Assembly (NCBI RefSeq): GCF_030248535.1
Contig: NZ_JAHGAJ010000029.1
Span: 1-64,000 of the forward strand
Reading direction: 5' to 3'
Source: Vibrio sp. D404a
GTDB taxonomy: Bacteria; Pseudomonadota; Gammaproteobacteria; Enterobacterales; Vibrionaceae
Length of the DNA stretch: 64,000 nucleotides
The notes beneath the pieces were generated by a model. The model ran no database searches and had not been told where the DNA came from. It was given only the letters and a program-made list of their open reading frames with translations. The translations under genes and the position numbers were made by a program. Shown in pieces: positions 32,793 through 42,316 of this stretch. Each line of letters opens with the position of its first letter. Positions within the stretch are counted from its first letter, which is position 1.

Positions 32793-34688
32793 ATGCTTTA
32801 TCACGAAAAATTTGACGTCATCGTAGTCGGTGGCGGCCATGCAGGAACGGAAGCCGCACTCGCATCTGCGCGTACTGGTCAAAGTACGTTACTCCTTACT
32901 CACAATATCGATACCCTGGGGCAAATGTCTTGTAACCCAGCGATTGGTGGTATTGGTAAGGGACACTTAGTAAAAGAAGTCGATGCAATGGGTGGATTGA
33001 TGGCTCAAGCCATTGATCATGCAGGTATTCAATTCCGTACTCTTAATGCCTCTAAGGGACCAGCCGTTCGTGCTACACGCGCTCAAGCTGACCGTGCCCT
33101 GTACAAAGCGTACGTTCGCAGCACCCTAGAAAACACACCAAACCTGACTCTGTTCCAACAGTCAGTGGATGATTTGATCGTAGAACAGGATCAAGTCGTC
33201 GGTGTTGTGACGCAAATGGGACTGAAATTCCATGCTAAGGCTGTGGTATTAACGGTTGGTACATTCCTAGGCGGTAAGATCCATATCGGTATGGAAAGTT
33301 CATCAGGTGGTCGCGCGGGTGATCCACCATCGATCGCATTGGCTCAGCGTCTGCGTGATCTTCCTTTCCGTGTTGATCGCCTAAAAACGGGTACTCCACC
33401 GCGTATTGATGCTCGTAGTGTCGATTTCTCTGAACTTGAGGTTCAGCACGGTGACAACCCAACACCTGTTTTCTCATTCATGGGCAACCGTGCGCAGCAG
33501 CCACGCCAAATCCCGTGTTATATCACGCACACTAACGAATCCACTCATGAAGTGATTCGTAATAACCTAGACCGAAGCCCAATGTATGCGGGCGTGATTG
33601 AGGGTATCGGTCCACGTTACTGTCCTTCAATCGAAGATAAGGTGATGCGTTTTGCTGATAAGAACAGCCACCAGATTTTCATCGAGCCGGAAGGCCTAAC
33701 CACGCACGAGCTATACCCAAATGGTATCTCGACCAGCTTGCCATTCGATGTTCAGGTGCAGATTGTTCGCTCAATGAAAGGCTTCGAGAATGCACACATC
33801 GTGCGTCCAGGCTACGCAATTGAGTACGATTTCTTTGACCCACGTGATTTAAAACAGACTTACGAGACTAAGTTTATCAAGGGTCTATTCTTTGCGGGTC
33901 AAATCAACGGTACCACGGGTTACGAAGAAGCGGCGGCGCAAGGCTTGATGGCCGGTTTGAACGCAAGTCTGTTTACTCAAGACAAAGAAGGTTGGAGCCC
34001 ACGTCGTGATCAGGCTTACATGGGCGTATTGATTGACGACCTATCCACCATGGGTACTAAAGAGCCGTACCGCATGTTTACTTCGCGTGCTGAATACCGT
34101 CTGTTACTGCGTGAAGACAACGCCGATATCCGTTTGACGGAAAAATCTCGTGAACTTGGTTTGATTGACGATGCGCGCTGGGCGCGTTTCAACGAGAAAA
34201 TCGACAACATGGAAAAAGAACGTCAGCGCCTGAAAGAGACTTGGATTAACCCGAAATCTGAAGACATCGATGCACTTAACCAGATCCTAAAAACGCCAAT
34301 GTCGCGTGAAGCGAGTGGTGAGGATCTTCTGCGTCGTCCAGAAATGACTTATTCACAACTGACGGCTCTGGATCGTTTTGCTCCAGCTTTAGACGATCAA
34401 CAAGCTGCAGAACAGGTTGAAATCCAAGTGAAATACGAGGGTTACATTCAGCGTCAGCAAGATGAGATCGAAAAGTCGCTGCGTCACGAAAATACCAAAC
34501 TGCCTGTTGATCTTGATTACAGCCAAGTAAAAGGTCTATCTAACGAAGTGGTACTTAAATTGTCGACGGCTAAGCCAGAGTCGATTGGTATTGCTTCTCG
34601 AATTTCAGGTATTACGCCGGCTGCAATCTCTATCCTACTGGTTTACTTGAAGAAACATGGCCTACTGAAGAAAGGTGAGGAAGCATAA
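32793..34688 (+). CDS. mnmG: tRNA uridine 5-carboxymethylaminomethyl modification enzyme MnmG
   Basis: MnmG (GidA) is the FAD- and NADH-dependent partner of MnmE in wobble uridine modification. The 631-residue protein (629 in E. coli) has the dinucleotide-binding motif VVGGGHAGTEAALASAR near 11-27, the conserved MSCNPAIGGIGKGHLV near 46 and the catalytic cysteine region. A helical C-terminal domain binds MnmE. It lies directly beside oriC and reads away from it. Its stop codon shares one base with the rsmG start. Confidence 0.98.
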   Translation: MLYHEKFDVIVVGGGHAGTEAALASARTGQSTLLLTHNIDTLGQMSCNPAIGGIGKGHLVKEVDAMGGLMAQAIDHAGIQFRTLNASKGPAVRATRAQADRALYKAYVRSTLENTPNLTLFQQSVDDLIVEQDQVVGVVTQMGLKFHAKAVVLTVGTFLGGKIHIGMESSSGGRAGDPPSIALAQRLRDLPFRVDRLKTGTPPRIDARSVDFSELEVQHGDNPTPVFSFMGNRAQQPRQIPCYITHTNESTHEVIRNNLDRSPMYAGVIEGIGPRYCPSIEDKVMRFADKNSHQIFIEPEGLTTHELYPNGISTSLPFDVQVQIVRSMKGFENAHIVRPGYAIEYDFFDPRDLKQTYETKFIKGLFFAGQINGTTGYEEAAAQGLMAGLNASLFTQDKEGWSPRRDQAYMGVLIDDLSTMGTKEPYRMFTSRAEYRLLLREDNADIRLTEKSRELGLIDDARWARFNEKIDNMEKERQRLKETWINPKSEDIDALNQILKTPMSREASGEDLLRRPEMTYSQLTALDRFAPALDDQQAAEQVEIQVKYEGYIQRQQDEIEKSLRHENTKLPVDLDYSQVKGLSNEVVLKLSTAKPESIGIASRISGITPAAISILLVYLKKHGLLKKGEEA

Positions 34689-35320
34689 TGAGCGCACTAC
34701 GCGAAAAACTGGATCACCTGATCAGCCAGACCAACCTAGAAGTATCAGATAAACAACGTGGCCAACTGGTTGGTTACGTTGAACTGCTCAATAAATGGAA
34801 CAAGGCGTATAACCTAACTTCGGTTCGCGACCCGATGGACATGATGGTGAAACATATCTTAGATAGCATCATTGTCAGCACTCACTTACAGGGCAAGCGT
34901 TTTATTGATGTCGGTACGGGTCCAGGCCTTCCTGGTATCCCGCTCTCAATTATGAATCCTGATTGTGAGTTTTTCTTGTTGGATAGCCTTGGAAAGCGTA
35001 TTCGTTTTATCAAGCAAGTCGTACATGAGTTGGGTATCGACAACGTGACACCTGTTCAAAGTCGCGTTGAAGAGTTCCAGCCAGAAGAAAAGTTTGACGC
35101 TGTGCTCAGTCGTGCGTTTGCATCAATGACAGACATGGTTGAGTGGTGTCATCATTTACCTAAAGAGCAATCCGGTGTATTTTTGGCTCTTAAAGGACAA
35201 CATCCTAGAGACGAAATGGACCAGTTACCGGACTGGTGTTCAGTAACTGACATCAAAGCTTTGCAAGTTCCAGAGCTTGATGGAGAGCGTCATCTAGTAA
35301 CGTTATCGCGTCAGGGATAA
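34688..35320 (+). CDS. rsmG: 16S rRNA 7-methylguanosine methyltransferase RsmG
   Basis: RsmG (GidB) methylates N7 of G527 in 16S rRNA using S-adenosylmethionine; loss gives low-level streptomycin resistance in several bacteria. The 210-residue protein has the SAM-binding motif IDVGTGPGLPGIPL near 68-81 and the downstream segment LDSLGKRIRFI. Length 207 in E. coli. The start ATG overlaps the mnmG stop by one base, so the pair is translationally coupled. Confidence 0.97.
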   Translation: MSALREKLDHLISQTNLEVSDKQRGQLVGYVELLNKWNKAYNLTSVRDPMDMMVKHILDSIIVSTHLQGKRFIDVGTGPGLPGIPLSIMNPDCEFFLLDSLGKRIRFIKQVVHELGIDNVTPVQSRVEEFQPEEKFDAVLSRAFASMTDMVEWCHHLPKEQSGVFLALKGQHPRDEMDQLPDWCSVTDIKALQVPELDGERHLVTLSRQG

Positions 35321-35334
35321 TCAGCGAGGCCATA

Positions 35335-36108
35335 GTGGGTAGAATTGTAGCAATTGCCAACCAGAAAGGTGGTGTAGGAAAAACAACAACTTGCATTAAT
35401 TTGGCAGCCTCTATGGCCGCCACTAAGCGCAAAGTTTTGGTTGTCGATCTCGATCCACAGGGTAATGCCACTATGGCAAGCGGTGTCGACAAGTATCAGG
35501 TTGAAGCAACTGCTTACGATTTACTGGTTGAAGACACACCTTTTGATGAGGTAGTTTGCCGCAGTACGTCGGGAAACTACGATCTCATCGCAGCCAACGG
35601 TGATGTTACCGCGGCTGAAATCAAGCTGATGGAAGTGTTTGCGCGTGAAGTGAGGCTTAAGAATGCCCTCGCGTCAGTTCGCGATAACTATGATTTCATC
35701 TTTATTGATTGCCCCCCTTCTCTAAACCTTCTTACAATTAATGCGATGGCTGCGGCGGACTCTGTTTTGGTTCCGATGCAGTGTGAATACTTTGCGTTAG
35801 AGGGTTTAACAGCCTTGATGGATACCATCAGTAAACTGGCAGCTGTTGTGAATGAGAATCTGAAGATCGAAGGCTTACTTCGTACTATGTATGATCCTCG
35901 CAACCGCTTGTCGAATGAAGTATCTGATCAACTCAAGAAGCATTTTGGTAGCAAGGTCTACCGAACTGTGATCCCTAGAAATGTACGTCTTGCTGAGGCT
36001 CCAAGCCACGGCAAACCAGCGATGTACTACGACAAATACTCCGCCGGTGCAAAAGCCTACTTGGCACTTGCTGGTGAGATGTTACGTCGTGAAGAAGTCC
36101 CAGTTTAA
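35335..36108 (+). CDS. parA: Chromosome partitioning ATPase ParA (Soj)
   Basis: ParA is a nucleoid-binding ATPase that moves ParB-parS complexes and so positions the origin. The 257-residue protein has the deviant Walker A motif KGGVGKTT at 11-18, Walker A' FIDCPPSLN near 123 and the usual ParA C-terminal part. Initiation is at GTG, 14 bases after rsmG; GCGAGG is upstream. parB follows after 23 bases. In Vibrio this system acts on the large chromosome. Confidence 0.95.
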   Translation: MGRIVAIANQKGGVGKTTTCINLAASMAATKRKVLVVDLDPQGNATMASGVDKYQVEATAYDLLVEDTPFDEVVCRSTSGNYDLIAANGDVTAAEIKLMEVFAREVRLKNALASVRDNYDFIFIDCPPSLNLLTINAMAAADSVLVPMQCEYFALEGLTALMDTISKLAAVVNENLKIEGLLRTMYDPRNRLSNEVSDQLKKHFGSKVYRTVIPRNVRLAEAPSHGKPAMYYDKYSAGAKAYLALAGEMLRREEVPV

Positions 36109-36131
36109 ATAAAACCAAAGGAATTCGCTCA

Positions 36132-37013
36132 ATGTCTAAGCGTGGTTTAGGAAAAGGGCTAGATGCATTGCTTGCAACTAGCTCAATGGCTCGTGAAAAA
36201 CAGCAAGTCGCTTCTCATAGTCAGGTACTGTCTGCCGATGGTGAGCTTACTGAGCTTGCAATTGGCAGCTTGAAGCCAGGTGTCTATCAGCCACGTAAAG
36301 ACATGGCGCCAGACGCGCTAGAAGAGCTGGCTGCGTCGATCCAGTCTCAGGGTATCATTCAGCCGATCGTGGTGCGCCCACTGTCGCAAGATCACTATGA
36401 GATCATTGCAGGTGAGCGTCGCTGGCGTGCTGCTCGTCAAGCTGGCCTTAAACAAGTGCCGTGCTTGGTGAAAAAGGTCGAAGACCGCGCAGCAATTGCC
36501 ATGGCCTTAATCGAGAACATTCAGCGTGAAGACTTGAATGTAATTGAAGAGGCGCAAGCCCTAGAGCGTCTACAGAACGAGTTTGAGCTGACACACCAGA
36601 AGGTGGCTGAGGTCATCGGTAAGTCTCGCACCACAGTGAGTAACCTTCTGCGCCTTAATCAGCTGGCAGCACCGGTTAAAGAATTGGTGGTGACTAAGCA
36701 GCTTGAGATGGGTCACGCTCGCGCATTGTTAGCCCTAGAAGGTGAGCTGCAAGTGGAGACGGCTAACACAGCTGCTCGCAAGCAACTCACGGTTCGTCAG
36801 ACCGAACAACTTGTCAAAAAGTGCCTAAAACCAGAGGTTGAAGCGGAAACCCAGCCGCAAGACCAAGAAGCCATCGAACTTTCACGAAGACTGACGGAAA
36901 AATTGCAAGCAAACGTTACAATTGTCCGATCTGGTACAGGAAAGTCAAAAGTGACGATTACACTTGATGAGCCTCACAAATTAGAGCAACTTATTGCCAA
37001 GCTAGAGGACTAA
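36132..37013 (+). CDS. parB: Chromosome partitioning protein ParB (Spo0J)
   Basis: ParB is a CTP-dependent clamp that loads at parS sites and spreads. The 293-residue protein has a Lys/Arg-rich start (MSKRGLGKGLDALL) that stimulates ParA, box II GERRWRAARQAGL near 98 forming the nucleotide pocket, the helix-turn-helix region HQKVAEVIGKSRTTVSNLLRL near 155, and a C-terminal dimerisation domain. A near-consensus parS lies in recF within this window. Confidence 0.95.
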   Translation: MSKRGLGKGLDALLATSSMAREKQQVASHSQVLSADGELTELAIGSLKPGVYQPRKDMAPDALEELAASIQSQGIIQPIVVRPLSQDHYEIIAGERRWRAARQAGLKQVPCLVKKVEDRAAIAMALIENIQREDLNVIEEAQALERLQNEFELTHQKVAEVIGKSRTTVSNLLRLNQLAAPVKELVVTKQLEMGHARALLALEGELQVETANTAARKQLTVRQTEQLVKKCLKPEVEAETQPQDQEAIELSRRLTEKLQANVTIVRSGTGKSKVTITLDEPHKLEQLIAKLED

Positions 37014-37022
37014 ATGAGATAA

Positions 37023-37036
37023 TTGACTTAGGTCAA
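37023..37036. promoter_or_regulatory. Dyad TTGAC-N4-GTCAA after parB, FNR/CRP-like site candidate
   Basis: The 14-base inverted repeat TTGACTTAGGTCAA has the geometry of FNR-family sites (TTGAT-N4-ATCAA) but with C/G at the inner arm position. It lies 77 bases before the atp -35 element. It could instead be a short parB-end hairpin. Regulatory role is speculative. Confidence 0.3.
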
Positions 37037-37112
37037 TAATGTAATAAACAATAATTTTCGTACGAAAGTTGTCGGTTTGTATACAAAAATGTAAATGATT
37101 GCTGCGTTTTTA

Positions 37113-37140
37113 TTGCAATCAGTTTGGCTGAACGTATAAT
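37113..37140 (+). promoter_or_regulatory. Promoter of the atp operon
   Basis: TTGCAA (37113-37118) and a perfect TATAAT (37135-37140) are 16 bases apart, 62 bases before the atpI start. Nothing else in 37014-37202 looks like a stronger promoter. Confidence 0.7.
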
Positions 37141-37202
37141 TTTCGCCAATTTCTCAGCACGCTTTTAAGCGGTGGTAAGTGGCTTAAAAGAGGAACGAAT
37201 AC

Positions 37203-37592
37203 ATGGTAGCGGCGTTAGCAAGACCAGGACGAGTGCTTGCAAAGCAAATGTTATTGATCGAGCTTAGCGCGGTTATATTAGTGGCGGTGGGGTTAGGTTT
37301 AGCTGTTAATCCTGATTGGGGTTTTGCTTCACTGGTGGGTGGCGGTATTTTTGTCATTGCCAATGTGGTGTTTTGTGTGTGTGCTTTTCTTTTTTGTGGG
37401 GCGCGTGCAACGAAACTGGTTGCAGCGTCGTTCTATGCAGGCGAAGCATTAAAAATCTTAATCACAGTTTTACTATTCTCTATTGTCTACATGTATATGC
37501 AGGTGGAATTAATTCCCCTCAAACTGACCTATTTACTGGCTCTCGGTATTAATATCTTTGCGCCAGTGCTTTTCATTAACAATAAGAAATAG
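37203..37592 (+). CDS. atpI: ATP synthase accessory protein AtpI
   Basis: AtpI is a small membrane protein that assists assembly of the c ring and is not part of the finished enzyme. The 129-residue protein has four hydrophobic segments, as in E. coli AtpI (126), with the moderately conserved segment AASFYAGEALKILIT near 76-90. AGAGGAACG precedes the ATG. It opens the nine-gene atp operon, 8 bases ahead of atpB. Confidence 0.92.
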   Translation: MVAALARPGRVLAKQMLLIELSAVILVAVGLGLAVNPDWGFASLVGGGIFVIANVVFCVCAFLFCGARATKLVAASFYAGEALKILITVLLFSIVYMYMQVELIPLKLTYLLALGINIFAPVLFINNKK

Positions 37593-37600
37593 GACGAGTT

Positions 37601-38398
37601 ATGGCTGCGGCAACAGCATCCGGATACATTGAACACCACTTACAGAACCTGTCTTTAGCCAAGCTAGGTTTTGTAGAGGAGACAAGTTTCTGGAACGTAC
37701 ATATAGACAGTCTGTTCTTCTCTGTACTAACTGGTGCGTTATTCCTTTGGGTATTTCGCTCAGTAGCAAAGCAAGCAACAGCAGGTGTACCTGGTAAGCT
37801 TCAGTGTTTTGTCGAAATGGTAGTGGAATTCGTTGGTGACAACGTTAAAGAAACTTTCCATGGTCGCAACCCGCTGATCGCTCCACTAGCACTGACTATA
37901 TTCTGCTGGATTATCTTAATGAACTTGATGGACCTAGTGCCTATTGATTTCTTACCATATCCTGCAGAGCATTGGCTAGGTATCCCTTACCTGAAAGTGG
38001 TTCCTACAGCTGATGTTAACATCACCATGGCAATGGCTTTGGGCGTTTTCGCTCTGATGATCTACTACAGCATCAAAGTGAAAGGGCTTGGCGGGTTTGC
38101 TAAAGAATTGGCATTACACCCATTCAATCACCCAATTATGATTCCATTCAACTTGGTACTTGAGGTAATTTCGTTACTAGCGAAGCCACTATCTCTAGGT
38201 ATGCGTTTGTTTGGTAACATGTTTGCGGGTGAGGTTGTATTCATTCTTATCGCAGCGATGCTACCGTGGTACTTACAATGGGTAGGTGCTCTACCTTGGG
38301 CTATCTTCCACATCTTGGTTATTTTGATTCAAGCATTTGTTTTCATGATGTTGACAATTGTTTACCTATCAATGGCCCACGAAGATAGTGATCACTAA
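37601..38398 (+). CDS. atpB: ATP synthase F0 subunit a
   Basis: Subunit a forms the half-channels that carry protons to and from the c ring. The 265-residue protein has several long membrane helices and the essential arginine in SLGMRLFGNMFAGE near 203. The C-terminal helix region contains IQAFVFMMLTIVYLS. Length is near E. coli (271). It sits between atpI and atpE in the usual order. Confidence 0.96.
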   Translation: MAAATASGYIEHHLQNLSLAKLGFVEETSFWNVHIDSLFFSVLTGALFLWVFRSVAKQATAGVPGKLQCFVEMVVEFVGDNVKETFHGRNPLIAPLALTIFCWIILMNLMDLVPIDFLPYPAEHWLGIPYLKVVPTADVNITMAMALGVFALMIYYSIKVKGLGGFAKELALHPFNHPIMIPFNLVLEVISLLAKPLSLGMRLFGNMFAGEVVFILIAAMLPWYLQWVGALPWAIFHILVILIQAFVFMMLTIVYLSMAHEDSDH

Positions 38399-38449
38399 AA
38401 AAAATTTTTAAGCTTTATTCTAACTATTAATGTTAATCGGAGAACGTAA

Positions 38450-38704
38450 ATGGAAACTGTACTAAGTTTTTCAGCAATTGCTGTTGCTATTATTGTTGGT
38501 CTTTGTGCCGTAGGTACTGCAATTGGTTTTGCAATTCTTGGTGGTAAATTCCTAGAAGGTGCTGCACGTCAACCTGAAATGGCTCCTATGCTTCAAGTTA
38601 AGATGTTCATCATCGCAGGTCTACTGGATGCGGTTCCAATGATCGGTATCGTAATCGCACTTCTATTCACTTTCGCAAACCCATTCGTTGGTCAACTAGG
38701 TTAA
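38450..38704 (+). CDS. atpE: ATP synthase F0 subunit c
   Basis: Subunit c is the proton-carrying proteolipid that forms the rotor ring. The 84-residue hairpin has two membrane helices joined by the polar loop ARQPE near 39-43, and the essential carboxylate Asp60 in the second helix (IAGLLDAVPM). No set of Na+-coordinating residues is apparent, so proton coupling is expected. A good ribosome binding site (CGGAGAACG) fits its high stoichiometry. Confidence 0.97.
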   Translation: METVLSFSAIAVAIIVGLCAVGTAIGFAILGGKFLEGAARQPEMAPMLQVKMFIIAGLLDAVPMIGIVIALLFTFANPFVGQLG

Positions 38705-38775
38705 TCACTTTTAACTTCAGACAAACTCAGGTTTGTCATTGATTAACACTAAGTCCGAATAGAGGGGTAGCTGTT

Positions 38776-39246
38776 GTGAATATGAACGCAACTCTGCTAG
38801 GTCAAGCGATTGCTTTTTCTATGTTTGTTTGGTTCTGCATGAAATATGTATGGCCACCAATCATGCAAGCAATTGAAGAGCGTCAGAAGAAAATTGCTGA
38901 CGGTCTACAAGCAGCTGAACGTGCTGCTAAAGATTTGAACCTGGCACAAGCCAACGCTTCTGAACAACTGAAAGAAGCGAAGCGCACTGCAACTGAGGTT
39001 ATTGATCAGGCAAATAAGCGTAAAGCACAAATTCTAGACGAAGCTCGTGAAGAAGCTCAGGCAGAACGCCAGAAGATTCTTGCTCAAGCAGAAGCTGAAC
39101 TTGAAGCTGAACGTAAACGTGCACGTGATGACCTGCGCAAACAAGTCGCAACTCTGGCAATTGCTGGTGCTGAGAAAATCCTTGAACGTACTATCGACCA
39201 AGAAGTACACAAAGATGTTCTTGACAACATTACTGCAAAACTTTAA
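38776..39246 (+). CDS. atpF: ATP synthase F0 subunit b
   Basis: Subunit b is the peripheral stalk: one N-terminal membrane helix (about 5-25) and a long charged, alanine-rich helix that dimerises and binds delta. The 156-residue protein equals E. coli in length and begins MNMNATLLGQAIAF. Initiation is at GTG 38776; an in-frame ATG lies two codons later, but the GTG matches the conserved N-terminus and has GAGGGG upstream. Confidence 0.96.
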   Translation: MNMNATLLGQAIAFSMFVWFCMKYVWPPIMQAIEERQKKIADGLQAAERAAKDLNLAQANASEQLKEAKRTATEVIDQANKRKAQILDEAREEAQAERQKILAQAEAELEAERKRARDDLRKQVATLAIAGAEKILERTIDQEVHKDVLDNITAKL

Positions 39247-39261
39247 TGCAAGGGGCTGAAT

Positions 39262-39795
39262 ATGTCTGATTTGACTACAATCGCACGCCCCTATGCTAAA
39301 GCAGCCTTTGACTTTGCGGTTGAGAAGGGCGAGCTAGACCAATGGGGTCAAATGCTTACTTTCGCAGCCGAGGTCGCACAAAACGATGATATTGTTAGCC
39401 TACTGAACAGTTCAACAACTGCCAGCAAGCTAGCTGAAATTTTCATTGTAATCTGCGGCGAACAATTTGATGCACATGGCCAAAACTTTATCAAAGTGAT
39501 GGCAGAGAATGGCCGACTTAAGGCTCTTCCAGATGTATGTCACGAGTTTTTCGCTCTGAAAAAAGAGCACGAGAAAGAGATCGACGTTGAAGTAACTTCA
39601 GCAGTAGAACTTTCTAAAGAACAACTGGCAGACATCAGCAGCAAATTGGAACAGCGCCTAGAGCGCAAAGTTCAGCTGAATTGCAGTATAGATGAGACTC
39701 TACTTAGTGGAGTTATTATTCGAGCCGGAGACCTAGTCATCGATAACTCAGCTCGTGGTCGTCTAGACCGCCTGAGCGATGCATTGCAGTCTTAA
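39262..39795 (+). CDS. atpH: ATP synthase F1 subunit delta
   Basis: Delta links the b dimer to the top of the alpha3beta3 hexamer. The 177-residue length equals E. coli. It opens with TIARPYAKAAFDFA, the family start, and the C-terminal part (VQLNCSIDETLLSGVIIRAG) carries the b-binding region. It lies between atpF (15-base gap) and atpA (13-base gap). Confidence 0.96.
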   Translation: MSDLTTIARPYAKAAFDFAVEKGELDQWGQMLTFAAEVAQNDDIVSLLNSSTTASKLAEIFIVICGEQFDAHGQNFIKVMAENGRLKALPDVCHEFFALKKEHEKEIDVEVTSAVELSKEQLADISSKLEQRLERKVQLNCSIDETLLSGVIIRAGDLVIDNSARGRLDRLSDALQS

Positions 39796-39808
39796 TGGGG
39801 ATTGGAGC

Positions 39809-41350
39809 ATGCAACTTAATTCCACGGAAATTAGCGATCTAATTAAACAACGCATCGAATCTTTCGACGTTGTTAGTGAAGCTCGCAACGAGGGTACTAT
39901 CGTATCGGTAAGCGATGGTATTCTTAGCATTCACGGCCTAACGGACGTGATGCAAGGTGAAATGATTGAACTACCGGGTGGCCGCTACGCACTAGCACTT
40001 AACTTGAACCGTGATTCGGTTGGTGCTGTTGTAATGGGCCCATATGCTGACCTTCAGGAAGGCATGAAAGTTACAGGTACTGGCCGCATTCTTGAAGTGC
40101 CAGTAGGTCCAGAACTACTTGGTCGTGTTGTAAACACACTAGGTGAGCCAATTGATGGTAAAGGTCCTATCGAAGCGAAACTGACTTCGCCTGTAGAAGT
40201 AATTGCACCAGGTGTAATCGACCGTAAATCGGTAGACCAACCTGTACAAACTGGTTACAAGTCTGTTGACTCAATGATCCCAATCGGTCGTGGTCAGCGT
40301 GAGCTAGTAATCGGTGACCGTCAGACTGGTAAAACAGCGATGGCGATCGATGCGATTATCAACCAAAAAGATTCTGGTATTTTCTCTATCTACGTAGCAA
40401 TCGGTCAGAAAGCATCGACTATCGCTAACGTAGTTCGCAAACTAGAAGAGCACGGCGCGCTAGAAAACACTATCGTTGTTGTTGCATCTGCTTCTGAATC
40501 TGCAGCGCTACAATACCTAGCGCCATACGCAGGTTGTGCGATGGGTGAATACTTCCGTGATCGCGGTGAAGACGCACTGATTGTTTATGATGATCTATCT
40601 AAGCAAGCGGTAGCTTACCGTCAGATCTCGCTACTACTTAAGCGTCCACCAGGCCGTGAAGCATTCCCGGGTGATGTATTCTACCTTCACTCTCGTCTAC
40701 TAGAGCGTGCAGCTCGTGTAAGCGAAGAGTACGTAGAAAAGTTCACTAACGGTGAAGTGAAAGGTAAGACAGGTTCTCTAACTGCTCTTCCTATCATCGA
40801 AACACAAGCTGGTGACGTATCTGCATTCGTACCGACGAACGTAATCTCGATTACCGATGGTCAGATCTTCCTACAAACTGAGCTATTCAACGCGGGCGTA
40901 CGTCCAGCTGTTGACCCAGGTATCTCAGTATCTCGTGTAGGTGGTTCAGCGCAGACTAAAATCATCAAGAAGCTATCTGGCGGTATCCGTACAGCACTAG
41001 CACAGTACCGTGAACTTGCGGCATTCGCACAGTTCTCGTCTGACCTTGATGAAGCGACTAAGAAGCAGCTAGACCACGGTCAAAAAGTTACAGAACTAAT
41101 GAAGCAGAAGCAGTACGCTCCAATGTCTGTATTTGACCAAGCACTAGTAATCTTCGCTGCAGAGCGTGGTTACCTTCAAGACGTAGAGCTTGCTAAGCTT
41201 CTAGACTTTGAAGCTGCTTTACTATCGTATGCTCGCAGTCACTATGCCGATCTTGCAACGCAGATCGACAAAACGGGTGTTTACAACAATGACATCGAAG
41301 CTGAGCTGAAGAAGCTTGCTGACGATTTCAAAGCAACCCAGACCTGGTAA
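39809..41350 (+). CDS. atpA: ATP synthase F1 subunit alpha
   Basis: Alpha is the non-catalytic nucleotide-binding subunit of the F1 head. The 513-residue protein equals E. coli in length and starts MQLNSTEISDLIKQRI. It has the P-loop GDRQTGKT near 169 and the signature segment PAVDPGISVSRVGG near 363, including the arginine finger. The ATG at 39809 has GGAG upstream; an open frame extends 10 codons back into atpH but is not the start. Confidence 0.98.
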   Translation: MQLNSTEISDLIKQRIESFDVVSEARNEGTIVSVSDGILSIHGLTDVMQGEMIELPGGRYALALNLNRDSVGAVVMGPYADLQEGMKVTGTGRILEVPVGPELLGRVVNTLGEPIDGKGPIEAKLTSPVEVIAPGVIDRKSVDQPVQTGYKSVDSMIPIGRGQRELVIGDRQTGKTAMAIDAIINQKDSGIFSIYVAIGQKASTIANVVRKLEEHGALENTIVVVASASESAALQYLAPYAGCAMGEYFRDRGEDALIVYDDLSKQAVAYRQISLLLKRPPGREAFPGDVFYLHSRLLERAARVSEEYVEKFTNGEVKGKTGSLTALPIIETQAGDVSAFVPTNVISITDGQIFLQTELFNAGVRPAVDPGISVSRVGGSAQTKIIKKLSGGIRTALAQYRELAAFAQFSSDLDEATKKQLDHGQKVTELMKQKQYAPMSVFDQALVIFAAERGYLQDVELAKLLDFEAALLSYARSHYADLATQIDKTGVYNNDIEAELKKLADDFKATQTW

Positions 41351-41398
41351 TTGGTGGGTGGCCTTAGGGTCACCTCATACCATTAACGGAGAGTAACG

Positions 41399-42265
41399 AT
41401 GGCCGGCGCAAAAGAGATACGTAATAAAATCGGTAGTGTTAAAAGCACACAGAAGATTACGAAAGCAATGGAAATGGTAGCAGCTTCAAAAATGCGTCGT
41501 TCTCAAGACGCAATGGAAGCTACTCGTCCATATGCAGAAACAATGCGTAAAGTGATCGGTCATTTGGCTAACGGTAGCCTTGAGTATAAGCATCCTTATC
41601 TTGAGGAACGTGAAGCCAAACGTGTTGGTTACATCATCGTTTCTACAGACCGTGGTCTATGTGGCGGCTTGAACATTAACTTGTTCAAGAAAGCTATGTT
41701 AGACATGAAAGATTGGTCTGAGAAAGGTGCTGACATTGAACTGGCAATTATCGGTTCAAAAGCAACAGCATTTTTCAACAACAGCGGCGCGAAAGTAGCA
41801 GCTCAAGTTTCTGGCCTAGGCGATAGCCCTAGCCTTGAAGACTTAATCGGCTCTGTAAGCGTAATGCTGAAGAAATATGATGAAGGTGAATTGGATCGCC
41901 TGTTCGTAGTGTTCAACAAGTTTGAAAACACTATGGTACAAGAACCAACGATCGATCAATTACTTCCTTTGCCTAAATCGGATAGCGAAGACATGCAGCG
42001 CGATCATGCTTGGGACTACATTTATGAGCCTGAGCCAAAACCACTACTAGATGCACTATTGGTTCGTTACGTCGAATCTCAAGTGTACCAAGGTGTGGTA
42101 GAGAACCTTGCTTGTGAGCAAGCGGCTCGAATGATTGCTATGAAAGCTGCAACAGACAACGCTAGCGACCTAATTGATGACTTAGAACTTGTGTACAACA
42201 AAGCCCGTCAAGCGGCAATCACACAAGAACTTTCTGAGATCGTTTCAGGCGCATCAGCGGTTTAA
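41399..42265 (+). CDS. atpG: ATP synthase F1 subunit gamma
   Basis: Gamma is the central rotor shaft. The 288-residue protein (287 in E. coli) has the N-terminal coiled-coil helix AGAKEIRNKIGSVKSTQKIT and the matching C-terminal helix ASDLIDDLELVYNKARQAAI near 258-277 that reaches into the head. CGGAGAGTAACG precedes the ATG. Confidence 0.97.
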   Translation: MAGAKEIRNKIGSVKSTQKITKAMEMVAASKMRRSQDAMEATRPYAETMRKVIGHLANGSLEYKHPYLEEREAKRVGYIIVSTDRGLCGGLNINLFKKAMLDMKDWSEKGADIELAIIGSKATAFFNNSGAKVAAQVSGLGDSPSLEDLIGSVSVMLKKYDEGELDRLFVVFNKFENTMVQEPTIDQLLPLPKSDSEDMQRDHAWDYIYEPEPKPLLDALLVRYVESQVYQGVVENLACEQAARMIAMKAATDNASDLIDDLELVYNKARQAAITQELSEIVSGASAV

Positions 42266-42316
42266 TCGCTTTTTCGGTTAAAGCTTAGGTAAAACTAAAT
42301 AGTTAGAGGATTAACG

